Assembly (NCBI GenBank): GCA_947175775.1
Contig: CAMWNY010000131.1
Span: 1-6,859, forward strand
From: an uncultured Lachnospiraceae bacterium
GTDB taxonomy: Bacteria; Bacillota; Clostridia; Lachnospirales; Lachnospiraceae
Length of the DNA stretch: 6,859 nucleotides
Direction: 5' to 3'
Numbering within the stretch: position 1 is the first letter of the stretch; every line of letters starts with the position of its first letter. A program made the translations under genes and the position numbers. Positions 1 to 5,999 of the stretch are shown in pieces. The notes beneath the pieces were generated by a model. It ran no database searches, had not been told where the DNA came from, and saw only the letters and a list, made by a program, of their open reading frames with translations.

Positions 1-1424
1 GCAGCGGCAAGTGCAGTGTTTTTTAATTCTTCCTGTTCTGCGCCCGTCAGCAGACAGCCGTCCTTTTGCGCCGAAAACAACGCTGCAACTGCCTCTGCTG
101 CTTCCTCTGTCACCATCTCTTCCGCTCGCTCTTCCTGCGTGAAACGGTCACAGTGCCACCACGTATCATATTCTTCCCGACGCGTACTCATTTGATTCGA
201 CACATATTGAACTCCGCCGTTTTCCAACGGGCGAACTACTGTTTTATGTGTAAAGGATTTCGATGTGTCACCATGCGGATAGACGGCGTTGACTGTCAGC
301 GCGATTGTCCCGTCCGGATTTTCGGTACTGCTTACGACCTCCGGATATGGAATGTCGGGATATTCCGCCTCATAAAATCCGCGCGGTCTGTATTCATATG
401 CCTTGTTCTTTGCGAGGTACTTTGTCTTTGCACGCAGCGTTTCTTTATCAATCCTGAAATACGTCATAATAACTGTCTCAAATTCGGCTTCGGGGATTTC
501 ATACACGGTTTCGTCCACCGTACTGTCCGCCGCGGTGTAAGGAACAGGAGTTCCATACAAAATCGGATAAAAACGGTCAAATACATCATAAAAATCCACC
601 GTTCCAAAATCATCTTCGCTCCAATCGCACAAAAACAGATTGTTTCGTTCATAGCCAATTGGCAGGATATATGTTCTGTTTTGCTTCCGGCATATTTCGT
701 TTAACGGCAAAATCCGCAGTGCAGTGTGTTCCGACGCGTCGCTCATTGTCAGGACAAAATCTTCATATGAGAAATAGTTTCCCGAAAAAAGGAAGTATCC
801 TTCCTGCGTGCACTGCCAAAAATCGGCAGTGTAACTTACCGTATCGGTATTTTTTATGCGTTGGTCTTTGTCGAATTGGCAATATGTTCTTACAACGTTT
901 ACGGTTCCATTTTCTGTCTGCAAATCAAAAATCCGAAAACCTAAATCCCCGGTTACAATAACGGTGCATTCCGCCGTTTGCTTTTGCTCCGCTGCACTGC
1001 AAAACGCCGTCATCTGCTCCGCGCACACCATGTCAATCTGATTTTCACTGTCAACCGCCGTGTAGCCGTTTTTTCCGAGCCGGTCGATAATACGGCGCAT
1101 CTGCTCCAAACTGACACTCGTGTCAGTTTTTAGTGTTTCGGCAGAAATGTCATTGTAAATTGATGTGACCAGTTCCACAAGCTGCTTATTCTGTTTGCTT
1201 AGAGGATTTGTTTTGTTATTGTTATTGGCATTTGTTTCTGCGCTTGATGTTTCATTTGCTGCCGTTTCTGGCACTCTCGAATCCGAGAATTTTGGCGGCT
1301 GTTGACCGCAGCCTGACAATGAAAACATGATGATGCTTATCATAAAGACGGAGAGCAAAATGGCAGTTCTTTTTGGAAATTTGGTCGCTTTCGGTGCATT
1401 AATTTTAGTCGTTCTTCTTCTCAT
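1..1424 (-). CDS. DUF6070-like lipoprotein, 3' end beyond the window
   Basis: An uninterrupted frame runs from ATG at 1424-1422 to the left edge (474 codons), so the C-terminus is missing. The N-terminus is basic (MRRRTTK), followed by a hydrophobic stretch at residues 21-36 and a lipobox ending SLSGC, with Cys39 as the predicted lipidated residue. This implies export and anchoring on the outer face of the membrane. Next comes a low-complexity Asn/Thr/Ser linker (about 50-75), then a mixed alpha/beta body rich in Tyr, Asp and Glu, with recognisable pieces such as LPIGYERNN, DWSEDDFG and YRPRGFYEAEYP. I recall this pattern from DUF6070 proteins of Lachnospiraceae; this is from memory and the function is unknown. 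The start is supported by GAAAGGA nine bases upstream. A possible promoter lies at 1490-1517. The + strand frames opposite it are shadows. Confidence is high for the gene and moderate for the family. Confidence 0.85.
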   Translation of the reverse strand, partial: MRRRTTKINAPKATKFPKRTAILLSVFMISIIMFSLSGCGQQPPKFSDSRVPETAANETSSAETNANNNNKTNPLSKQNKQLVELVTSIYNDISAETLKTDTSVSLEQMRRIIDRLGKNGYTAVDSENQIDMVCAEQMTAFCSAAEQKQTAECTVIVTGDLGFRIFDLQTENGTVNVVRTYCQFDKDQRIKNTDTVSYTADFWQCTQEGYFLFSGNYFSYEDFVLTMSDASEHTALRILPLNEICRKQNRTYILPIGYERNNLFLCDWSEDDFGTVDFYDVFDRFYPILYGTPVPYTAADSTVDETVYEIPEAEFETVIMTYFRIDKETLRAKTKYLAKNKAYEYRPRGFYEAEYPDIPYPEVVSSTENPDGTIALTVNAVYPHGDTSKSFTHKTVVRPLENGGVQYVSNQMSTRREEYDTWWHCDRFTQEERAEEMVTEEAAEAVAALFSAQKDGCLLTGAEQEELKNTALAA

Positions 1425-1489
1425 GAGTGATTGTCCTTTCCCCGTTTGGTTTTCCTATATGAACGCGTTTTTTATATTCCTTTAAATAA

Positions 1490-1517
1490 ATATTACATTT
1501 GTAAGATTATTGGACAA
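1490..1517 (-). promoter_or_regulatory. Possible promoter for the DUF6070-like lipoprotein gene
   Basis: On the minus strand TTGTCC (1517-1512, 4 of 6 to the -35 consensus) is followed after 16 bases by TAATAT (1495-1490). It lies about 65 bases upstream of the start codon in a very AT-rich stretch where chance matches are common, so this is only a candidate. Confidence 0.3.
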
Positions 1518-1535
1518 AAAACTTCCTTTTTATAA

Positions 1536-1583
1536 ATATGTTTCAAAAATATAATACTAAACTATTCTGCATTTGAAACATAT
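1536..1583. repeat. Perfect 12-bp inverted repeat with 24-nt spacer
   Basis: ATATGTTTCAAA at 1536-1547 is matched exactly by TTTGAAACATAT at 1572-1583. The pair does not extend inward or outward. It lies just upstream of the candidate promoter at 1490-1517. It could be an operator, a hairpin in RNA from either strand, or the ends of a tiny remnant element. The stem is AT-rich and no T-run follows directly, so it is not a convincing terminator. Confidence 0.6.
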
Positions 1584-1607
1584 ACCATTCCATAAACTGC
1601 TCCAAAA

Positions 1608-1766
1608 TTACGCATAATATGACCGTTCCAAGAAATCATCCACGACACGTCCAATCGACTTTAACAGCAATTCCTCCAAAATCCGCCGCGCTTCTCCCTC
1701 GTCCGCAAGCTGCGCAGTCTAAATCAATGCCGTTTTGAACTTTCCAAAAATTTAAGTCAAATCCAT
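1608..1766 (-). pseudogene. Decayed small ORF with two in-frame stops, unknown family
   Basis: Reading from ATG at 1766-1764 gives MDLT, TAA (1754-1752), IFGKFKTALI, TAG (1721-1719), then 36 open codons beginning TAQLADEGEARRILEELL and ending ERSYYA before TAA at 1610-1608. The charged amphipathic sequence and the higher-GC, third-position-biased DNA look like real former coding sequence. Both stops would become Gln codons by one T-to-C change (TAA to CAA, TAG to CAG). An in-frame ATG also occurs at 1784-1782. I do not recognise the family. It could be the tail of a larger gene cut by the IS-like sequence just upstream, or a small stand-alone protein. That this is a pseudogene is inference. 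Confidence 0.4.
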
Positions 1767-1800
1767 TCGTATTTTACACTCCATTTCTTATAAAGGTTTG

Positions 1801-1860
1801 CCGTAATCTGACCCCCAAAAGTCAGACCAAAAATCTAACGCTTGGAGGTCGGTATTTTGT
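1801..1860 (+). mobile_element. Remnant of an IS3-family (IS150-type) terminal end with hairpin
   Basis: GACCCCCAAAAGTCAGA (1810-1826) and TCTAACGCTTGGAGGTC (1834-1850) form an imperfect 17-bp inverted repeat (13 of 17 paired) with a 7-nt loop. A tighter perfect stem TCTGAC/GTCAGA lies at 1807-1812 and 1821-1826. The string TGACCCCCAAAAGT followed by a mirrored copy, a GGAGG and a short lead-in to an ORF is how I remember the left ends of IS150-group elements in Firmicutes. Here the would-be orfA starts TTG TCA at 1858 and hits a stop after three further codons, so no transposase is present. The assignment is from memory and tentative. Confidence 0.35.
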
Positions 1861-1870
1861 CATCGCCCTT

Positions 1871-2683
1871 TTAATTTTCTTCACTTTGGCGTAATGCCTC
1901 AACAATACAGTTTAAACAAAACATTGCATCTTCATTTATGTAACAGCCACATATGGCACACATATTGGAATGTACTTCACAATATCGAGAATCCCCTGAA
2001 TCAACTGCCATTTTGTTGCAATCACTATGCAGACATTGTTCTGGTGTTGTATTAATTTTTTCACCCGTTTTATGGTAAATACCTTTAGCCATGCCACCTA
2101 ATACTTCTAAGGTCATCTCTCCACTTGCTACCTTACTAACCGTAAACTTATAATCTGTTTTTTTAGGTATACAATAAAATTTGCCGTCTTTCACCCTTGT
2201 ATTTCTATTATATTCTCCTAATTCAAACGATGTAGATATGATATATTCTCCAGTGAAATCCGATTGTTTTGCTTTAGATTTGCTTCCCATATAATATATA
2301 TATCCCTCTTTTGTAAAATAAAAATAATTTCTATGAGTGCCAGATGTGTCATCATCTTCCCATATTCCAATTAACTCCTCTTTTGTAATCGTATTAGTCG
2401 GATCCTTTTTTATTTCTTCTTCTATTATAAGCTCTTCTAACATGTCAACGGCACCGACAAGCGTTTGATAATTATCAACCAATTTCTTCTGTTTATCAGT
2501 TAATGCATCATATGTCTTCTGAACTTCATATATTGCATTTGCTTTATCTAAATTTACATCGCCAATTCCGTTAATTTGTTGCGAAACAGATTGTGCCATG
2601 ACAATATCTTCTTCCGATGCACAGCCGGTTATCAAAAAAGTAAATAGTAACGCCAATATCATAATACCTTTTCCACTTTTCAT
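1871..2683 (-). CDS. Lipoprotein with zinc-ribbon-like cysteine-rich C-terminus
   Basis: This is 270 residues from ATG at 2683-2681, chosen over an upstream in-frame ATG (2734) because GGGAGGA sits 8 bases before it and a signal peptide then starts at once. Residues 7-19 are hydrophobic and end in the lipobox LITGC (Cys21), so it is probably exported and lipid-anchored. Residues 30-90 form a helical segment with YDALTDKQKKLV, a pattern common in helical repeats of clostridial surface proteins. Residues 102-208 begin LIGIWEDD and are rich in beta strand, like small lipocalin-like domains. Residues 217-259 hold Cys217, Cys222, Cys235, His238, then Cys242, Cys245, Cys247, Cys256 and Cys259: two treble-clef or zinc-ribbon-like knuckles, unusual outside the cell. 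No specific function is recognised. It is monocistronic by spacing, with no neighbour close enough for an operon. The DNA is AT-rich. Confidence 0.8.
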   Translation of the reverse strand: MKSGKGIMILALLFTFLITGCASEEDIVMAQSVSQQINGIGDVNLDKANAIYEVQKTYDALTDKQKKLVDNYQTLVGAVDMLEELIIEEEIKKDPTNTITKEELIGIWEDDDTSGTHRNYFYFTKEGYIYYMGSKSKAKQSDFTGEYIISTSFELGEYNRNTRVKDGKFYCIPKKTDYKFTVSKVASGEMTLEVLGGMAKGIYHKTGEKINTTPEQCLHSDCNKMAVDSGDSRYCEVHSNMCAICGCYINEDAMFCLNCIVEALRQSEEN

Positions 2684-2690
2684 ATAGTTT

Positions 2691-2697
2691 TCCTCCC
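2691..2697 (-). promoter_or_regulatory. Ribosome binding site that fixes the lipoprotein start at 2683
   Basis: Minus-strand GGGAGGA, with GGAGG 8 bases before the ATG at 2683-2681. The alternative ATG at 2734 has no comparable site. Confidence 0.7.
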
Positions 2698-2714
2698 ACA
2701 GTATAATTTTCTTT

Positions 2715-2720
2715 ATTATA
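2715..2720 (-). promoter_or_regulatory. Candidate -10 box for the cysteine-rich lipoprotein gene
   Basis: Minus-strand TATAAT at 2720-2715 is about 30 bases upstream of the chosen start. The best -35 at 17-bp spacing is TGTAAA (3 of 6), so it is weak. If this box is used, the transcript starts after the upstream ATG at 2734, which supports the start at 2683. Confidence 0.35.
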
Positions 2721-2734
2721 TCTCTTATATTCAT

Positions 2735-2896
2735 AAATTTACACTCATTTTCATGACATCTTTACCCGACTGCTTGTCCTCCATAAAACACACATTTTTC
2801 ACAGTATTTCAAATTTTTCCTCTGCGACGGTTCGTGTCAACGGGAGTCTGACAGCGACTTTGTATCAGGCAAAAACAATATGAAAAAACACCCTGG
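2735..2896. other. Gene-free spacer with an interrupted zinc-finger-like reading frame
   Basis: This spacer separates the broken gene at 2897-3362 from the lipoprotein gene. No GC-rich hairpin plus T-run terminator is visible after the TGA at 2899-2897, although T-rich stretches follow. On the minus strand a 16-codon frame, TTG at 2812 to TAA at 2764-2762, encodes MKYCEKCVFYGGQAVG after an AGAGGA. Beyond the TAA the same frame continues RCHENECKF into the upstream ATG at 2734. The Cys-x2-Cys then Cys/His/Cys pattern suggests a decayed or very small zinc-binding protein, but the evidence is thin. Confidence 0.3.
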
Positions 2897-3362
2897 TCAC
2901 ATCATATAATCCACCCAGTTTTCGGCAATCTTATCCGTCAGCTGCTCAACCGTTTCTTTTAGTTCCTCCGGTTTTCTTTCATAAATATCAATCAGCGTGT
3001 CCAGCACCCCCAAGGCTCGCCCCTCATGAAACTGCTCTTTTTCCGGTTCATGCGGTCTGATATGCTCACGGTACTTATTCTGCGCAAAAATGATATACGG
3101 CAGTCCCTCCGCATACCGCCCCGCAATCCACATACACACCCGTAAAAGGCGCTTTTCTGTAATAAATATGAAAACACGGCGCCAGATGTGTACCGTCCGT
3201 GCGCAGGCTGACTTCATCAATCAATTCTTCCCTGACACGCATCAGACGGTTGCGTTCCTTCGGGTGCGGCTGAAACCCCAACGGCTTGAGTAGATTTTTT
3301 AAACGTTTCCGCACCAGCTTGACAGCGTCTTTCTTAATACTAATCGGTTCGTCCATTTCCAT
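2897..3362 (-). pseudogene. Frameshifted small gene, possibly immunity-like (DUF4304-like pattern)
   Basis: Two overlapping frames together encode one plausible 154-residue protein. The first runs from ATG at 3362 (AAGGAAG six bases upstream) through KLVRKRLKNLLKPLGF and HIYYRKAPFTGVYVDCG. The second carries RYAEGLPYIIFAQNKYREH through to ENWVDYMM and TGA at 2899-2897. They join exactly if one G is removed from the GGGG run at 3122-3119 (GAT TGC GGG CGG TAT). As written, the frame shifts and stops at 3075, giving 95 residues. The N-terminal helix followed by KPLGF and a beta-rich segment resembles DUF4304-type proteins, which occur among toxin-immunity genes; this is a weak, remembered similarity. 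The gene begins 13 bases after the SUFU gene and is probably cotranscribed with it. It may be a true pseudogene or a base-calling error. Confidence 0.65.
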
Positions 3363-3375
3363 AGCCTTCTTCCTT

Positions 3376-3945
3376 TTATAAAACAGATTTCCGGTACAAA
3401 TCATAGATGTCAATATTTTTTTCCACAAATACATCTAACAGTTTTTCATAACCGTTCTTTTGCATAAAAGCAAATTCGTTTTCCGATATGGGATTCAGCA
3501 TTAACCAAGTTATGACACGCGTGTCAGTTTCTATGATGCCCAAATCATGTTTCAGGGAAAAAGGCGGTATTAACAAAATGTGCTTCATGTCAATATTGGG
3601 CTGGTATACCGGAATAATATCCTTATAAACCTCATACGGATGCGCCCGCACCTTGCCTTTTATCATGGCAAACGCACAGGTGGATAACAGCCCGTCAAAC
3701 CAATGATTCCTGCTGTCGCAGATGCCCATAAATTCCACATTCAATTCTTTGTCGTCTGCCGTCAGCAGATTTTCGCACTGATACACACCTAATGTCGAGT
3801 ACGAAGTAACCCCTTTAAAGGGACTGTCCGGACATCCCACAATCTCGACGCAAGCCTGTTCATCGTCTGAATAAAATGTTTCTATCTGAACCGGATTTTC
3901 GAAAACATCTTTTATCCGCTGCAAAACCAATTGTTTTTGTTTCAT
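3376..3945 (-). CDS. SUFU-domain protein, probable immunity protein
   Basis: 189 residues, about the normal size for stand-alone bacterial SUFU proteins. Features of the family are VTSYSTLGVYQC (46-57), the conserved run ELNVEFMGICDSR (67-79), a helical middle, IPVYQPNIDMKHILLIPPFSL in the strand-rich centre (111-131), and the C-terminal block LNPISENEFAFMQKNGYEKLLDVF (positions 150-173) with the conserved PI..NE. No signal peptide or membrane segment is seen, so it should act in the cytoplasm. SUFU domains are a known immunity family in polymorphic toxin systems, binding and neutralising a toxin domain. No toxin is in the window, so here it is orphan or guards against a neighbour's toxin. 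It starts 9 bases after the methyltransferase stop. Its only nearby ribosome binding site, GGAG inside the methyltransferase's last codons, is rather far (14 bases), which suggests coupled translation. Confidence 0.75.
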   Translation of the reverse strand: MKQKQLVLQRIKDVFENPVQIETFYSDDEQACVEIVGCPDSPFKGVTSYSTLGVYQCENLLTADDKELNVEFMGICDSRNHWFDGLLSTCAFAMIKGKVRAHPYEVYKDIIPVYQPNIDMKHILLIPPFSLKHDLGIIETDTRVITWLMLNPISENEFAFMQKNGYEKLLDVFVEKNIDIYDLYRKSVL

Positions 3946-3954
3946 ATCAGAATA

Positions 3955-4953
3955 TTATGCTCCATCTTCTAAAATTTGTTTTATTGAACACGCAATTTCG
4001 TAAGCAAGGTTTACAGGAACCGCATTTCCTATCATTTTATATGCATTATTTGTATTGGAATAAATAAATTGAAAATCATCCGGAAAGCCTTGAATTCGCG
4101 CTACTTCCCTGATTGTCATACGGCGGTACAGATGCTCTGAACCCGAAGCAAAGCGGCACTCATTTTTTCCAACCTTAATCATTTTAGGAGCCTGTGGGTG
4201 AAGTTGACACTGCCTGCCCGAAGCTTGTACTGTAAAAGCCTGTTCATTCCACGCTTTTACTCTGTTTCTGCTCATAAAAATAGGAGAATAGGCGCCTACA
4301 AAATATTCATTATTGTTCACTGCATTCAAATTATGCTGATTTTTATCTGCTGCCGGAACTGCGGTTTCCTGTAAATCCCAAATGACATCCCGCAGTGTAA
4401 TTTTGTTTTCATCTTTTTCAGTAGAGCCGCGAGGGAACACAAAATTGATTCCTAAATCTTTTCTGAACCCAATATAAAAAACTCTTTTTCTCTCTTGGGC
4501 AACACCATAATCTTTTGCATTTACAAGAGTAATAGAAACATTATAACCACAATTTTCGAACATTGACACTATATTTTGAACAGCATTTGTATGCCTGTTA
4601 GATAACATTCCACTAACATTTTCAGCCAAAAAAAACTTAGGCTGTTTTCTCTTTAAAATTCGGATATAGTCAAAAAAAAGCTGTCCCCTTTCATCATTAA
4701 TCCCCCGTAATGCCCCTGCCTCTGACCAAGATTGGCAAGGCGGACCGCCAATAATGCCATCAATTTCATCAGGAAAATCCGTTTCATAAAGACTGCGAAT
4801 ATCTTCTTGAATCAAATTTGTATTTGGATGATTTATTTTAAAAGTTTCCCAAATTGTTCTGTCGTACTCATTTGCAATCGGAATTTCAAATCCTGCCTTT
4901 TCAAATCCCAAATCCAAACCGCCACATCCACTAAATAAACTGATAACTTTCAT
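3955..4953 (-). CDS. NgoPII-like DNA (cytosine-5-)-methyltransferase, predicted GGCC
   Basis: 332 residues, full length for this family (M.NgoPII is similar in size). It transfers a methyl group from S-adenosylmethionine to C5 of cytosine in the recognition site and so protects the host from the partner nuclease. All key C5 motifs are visible: I, SLFSGCGGLDLGFEKAG (5-21, cofactor); IV, GGPPCQSWS (69-77) with catalytic Cys73; VI, ENVSG (111-115); VIII, QERKRVFYIGFR (153-164); IX, RRMTIREVARIQGFPD (277-292); X, YKMIGNAVPVNLAYEIA (305-321). The target-recognition region is about 165-275 and includes SRNRVKAW and FTVQASGRQCQLHPQAPKM (240-258), which I remember as nearly identical in M.NgoPII. It starts one base after the endonuclease stop, with AAGGAG seven bases upstream inside the endonuclease gene. 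GGCC specificity is inferred from family resemblance. Confidence 0.93.
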   Translation of the reverse strand: MKVISLFSGCGGLDLGFEKAGFEIPIANEYDRTIWETFKINHPNTNLIQEDIRSLYETDFPDEIDGIIGGPPCQSWSEAGALRGINDERGQLFFDYIRILKRKQPKFFLAENVSGMLSNRHTNAVQNIVSMFENCGYNVSITLVNAKDYGVAQERKRVFYIGFRKDLGINFVFPRGSTEKDENKITLRDVIWDLQETAVPAADKNQHNLNAVNNNEYFVGAYSPIFMSRNRVKAWNEQAFTVQASGRQCQLHPQAPKMIKVGKNECRFASGSEHLYRRMTIREVARIQGFPDDFQFIYSNTNNAYKMIGNAVPVNLAYEIACSIKQILEDGA

Positions 4954-4954
4954 G

Positions 4955-5800
4955 CTAGTTCTCCTTACTAAAGCTAATCAGCTTTGCGTCATTAAGCTGT
5001 GCTGGATTATCAGGATTTTTGATTCTAATATCCGTAATAGTCAATTCCGGTATTGTCTGTTCTAAATCCAATAATTTTTGTATATTGCCAAATGAATTCC
5101 ATTTTGTCTCATTAACGATACACATAAAATTAAATCCTTTTGACATATCTCGCTCATAAACATAATGAAATACCTTCCACGGATTATCAATCCCCCACAT
5201 TCCACGGATACGCATATATGTAATTCCTAACGGATCTACCCTATTGACATGCCCTAATTCTTTACTCTCTGTAAATTCAATATCCGGTATCGCCTCAACA
5301 CCATTTTTAATTGTGTATTTAATACGGCTATAGCATTCTTCTGACGCACAGTAATCAAGACCATATACCATGCACAAATGCTTTAAACGATTTTGTTTCA
5401 CTACACCAACTGTATAAATAATATCTTTTTCTTCCCAAGTTTCCGCATTCTTACAGGCTGACGAAATCATAGGACTTGATGCATAAATTTTATGTTTCGG
5501 ATAACTGCTGTTTAACGCAAGCGCTGCGTTATCACTCTCAATTTTCTTAGCTTCTATCGCGTCCCCGTATTTTAACATTGCATCAGGCGGATTAGAATTA
5601 TTTCCTAAATATGAGAAAACCTCATTGAGCCGTTCGATTCTTTCTTTTTCAGGCATATTAAAAGAATTTGCAAATATGTCTTTTATATATTCTTCTAAGG
5701 CATCTCCAGCATTATTCGCTCTATTTTTACCTTCATAGTAATTTACAAGCTGTGTTACCGGATTCTGTACGAGATTTATTATCGCATCAATAATATTCAT
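4955..5800 (-). CDS. NgoPII-family type II restriction endonuclease, predicted GGCC
   Basis: 281 residues, typical for the family. It cleaves double-stranded DNA at unmethylated target sites using Mg2+. The N-terminus has the family's opening, MNIIDAIINLVQNP and YYEGKNRANNAGDALEEYIKD (21-41). The nuclease motif is PPDAMLKYGDAIEAKK (71-86): Asp73, then Glu83-x-Lys85, the PD-(D/E)XK triad. Conserved later segments include KIYASSPMIS (104-113) and DPLGITYMRIRGMWGIDNPW (189-208). The start is supported by AAAGGA eight bases upstream and a good promoter at 5839-5868. The stop TAG is one base before the methyltransferase ATG, so the two are translationally linked. The gene is AT-rich compared with the Nudix gene upstream. 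Nuclease-first order means the methyltransferase depends on the same transcript. R.NgoPII recognises GGCC; that this enzyme does is inference. Confidence 0.92.
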   Translation of the reverse strand: MNIIDAIINLVQNPVTQLVNYYEGKNRANNAGDALEEYIKDIFANSFNMPEKERIERLNEVFSYLGNNSNPPDAMLKYGDAIEAKKIESDNAALALNSSYPKHKIYASSPMISSACKNAETWEEKDIIYTVGVVKQNRLKHLCMVYGLDYCASEECYSRIKYTIKNGVEAIPDIEFTESKELGHVNRVDPLGITYMRIRGMWGIDNPWKVFHYVYERDMSKGFNFMCIVNETKWNSFGNIQKLLDLEQTIPELTITDIRIKNPDNPAQLNDAKLISFSKEN

Positions 5801-5838
5801 TTCAAGCGTCCTTTCCTTTTACATGATTGTACTAATTT

Positions 5839-5868
5839 ATTATATTGTAAACAAACCTATATTTTCAA
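5839..5868 (-). promoter_or_regulatory. Sigma-A-type promoter of the restriction-modification operon
   Basis: On the minus strand TTGAAA (5868-5863, 5 of 6 to consensus) is followed after 18 bases by a perfect TATAAT (5844-5839). Transcription would start near 5832, about 30 bases before the endonuclease ATG. This is the best promoter in the window. No control-protein gene or obvious operator is seen beside it. Confidence 0.65.
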
Positions 5869-5937
5869 GGGCAAAACCGTGTGCTTAATCACTGTTTTCA
5901 ATTCATACAGCAATCCTATCGTCTTTTTATATTCCAT
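5857..5937 (-). CDS. Possible 26-residue small ORF before the restriction-modification promoter
   Basis: ATG at 5937-5935 is preceded by GGAG with a 7-base gap. The frame reads MEYKKTIGLLYELKTVIKH, then ends TVLPLKI before TAG at 5859-5857, so its last codons and stop lie between the -35 and -10 boxes of the restriction-modification promoter. The product would be a short basic amphipathic helix with no signal peptide. It lies 62 bases after the Nudix stop. It may be a real small protein, the start of a gene displaced by the insertion of the restriction-modification cassette, or chance. A good ribosome binding site is the main support. Confidence 0.25.
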   Translation of the reverse strand: MEYKKTIGLLYELKTVIKHTVLPLKI

Positions 5938-5999
5938 CTTCTGTCTCCAATCGCCCAACGAAATAATTGAATATTTTATACTTGCACAACCTAAATTTT

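Noticed and set aside
66..1041. Open frames on the + strand at 66-704, 659-961 and 856-1041
   Set aside because: They lie opposite the continuous 474-codon minus-strand lipoprotein gene, have Cys/Phe/Arg-rich shadow composition and no ribosome binding sites.
1719..1754. Recoding of TAA/TAG as Gln in this organism
   Set aside because: The endonuclease ends with TAG, and the methyltransferase, SUFU and Nudix genes with TAA, at natural lengths, so the standard code applies.
1807..1850. Hairpin as a rho-independent terminator of the lipoprotein gene
   Set aside because: On the minus strand the stem is followed by ATTACGGC rather than a T-run, and the stem is imperfect; an IS-end remnant explains it better.
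2835..2840. Perfect TTGACA on the minus strand as a -35 box
   Set aside because: No -10-like sequence lies 16-19 bases downstream; the region there is CAGAGGAAAAATT.
3119..3122. Phase variation at the GGGG run
   Set aside because: Four bases are too short for typical slipped-strand switching; simple mutation or a sequencing error is more likely.
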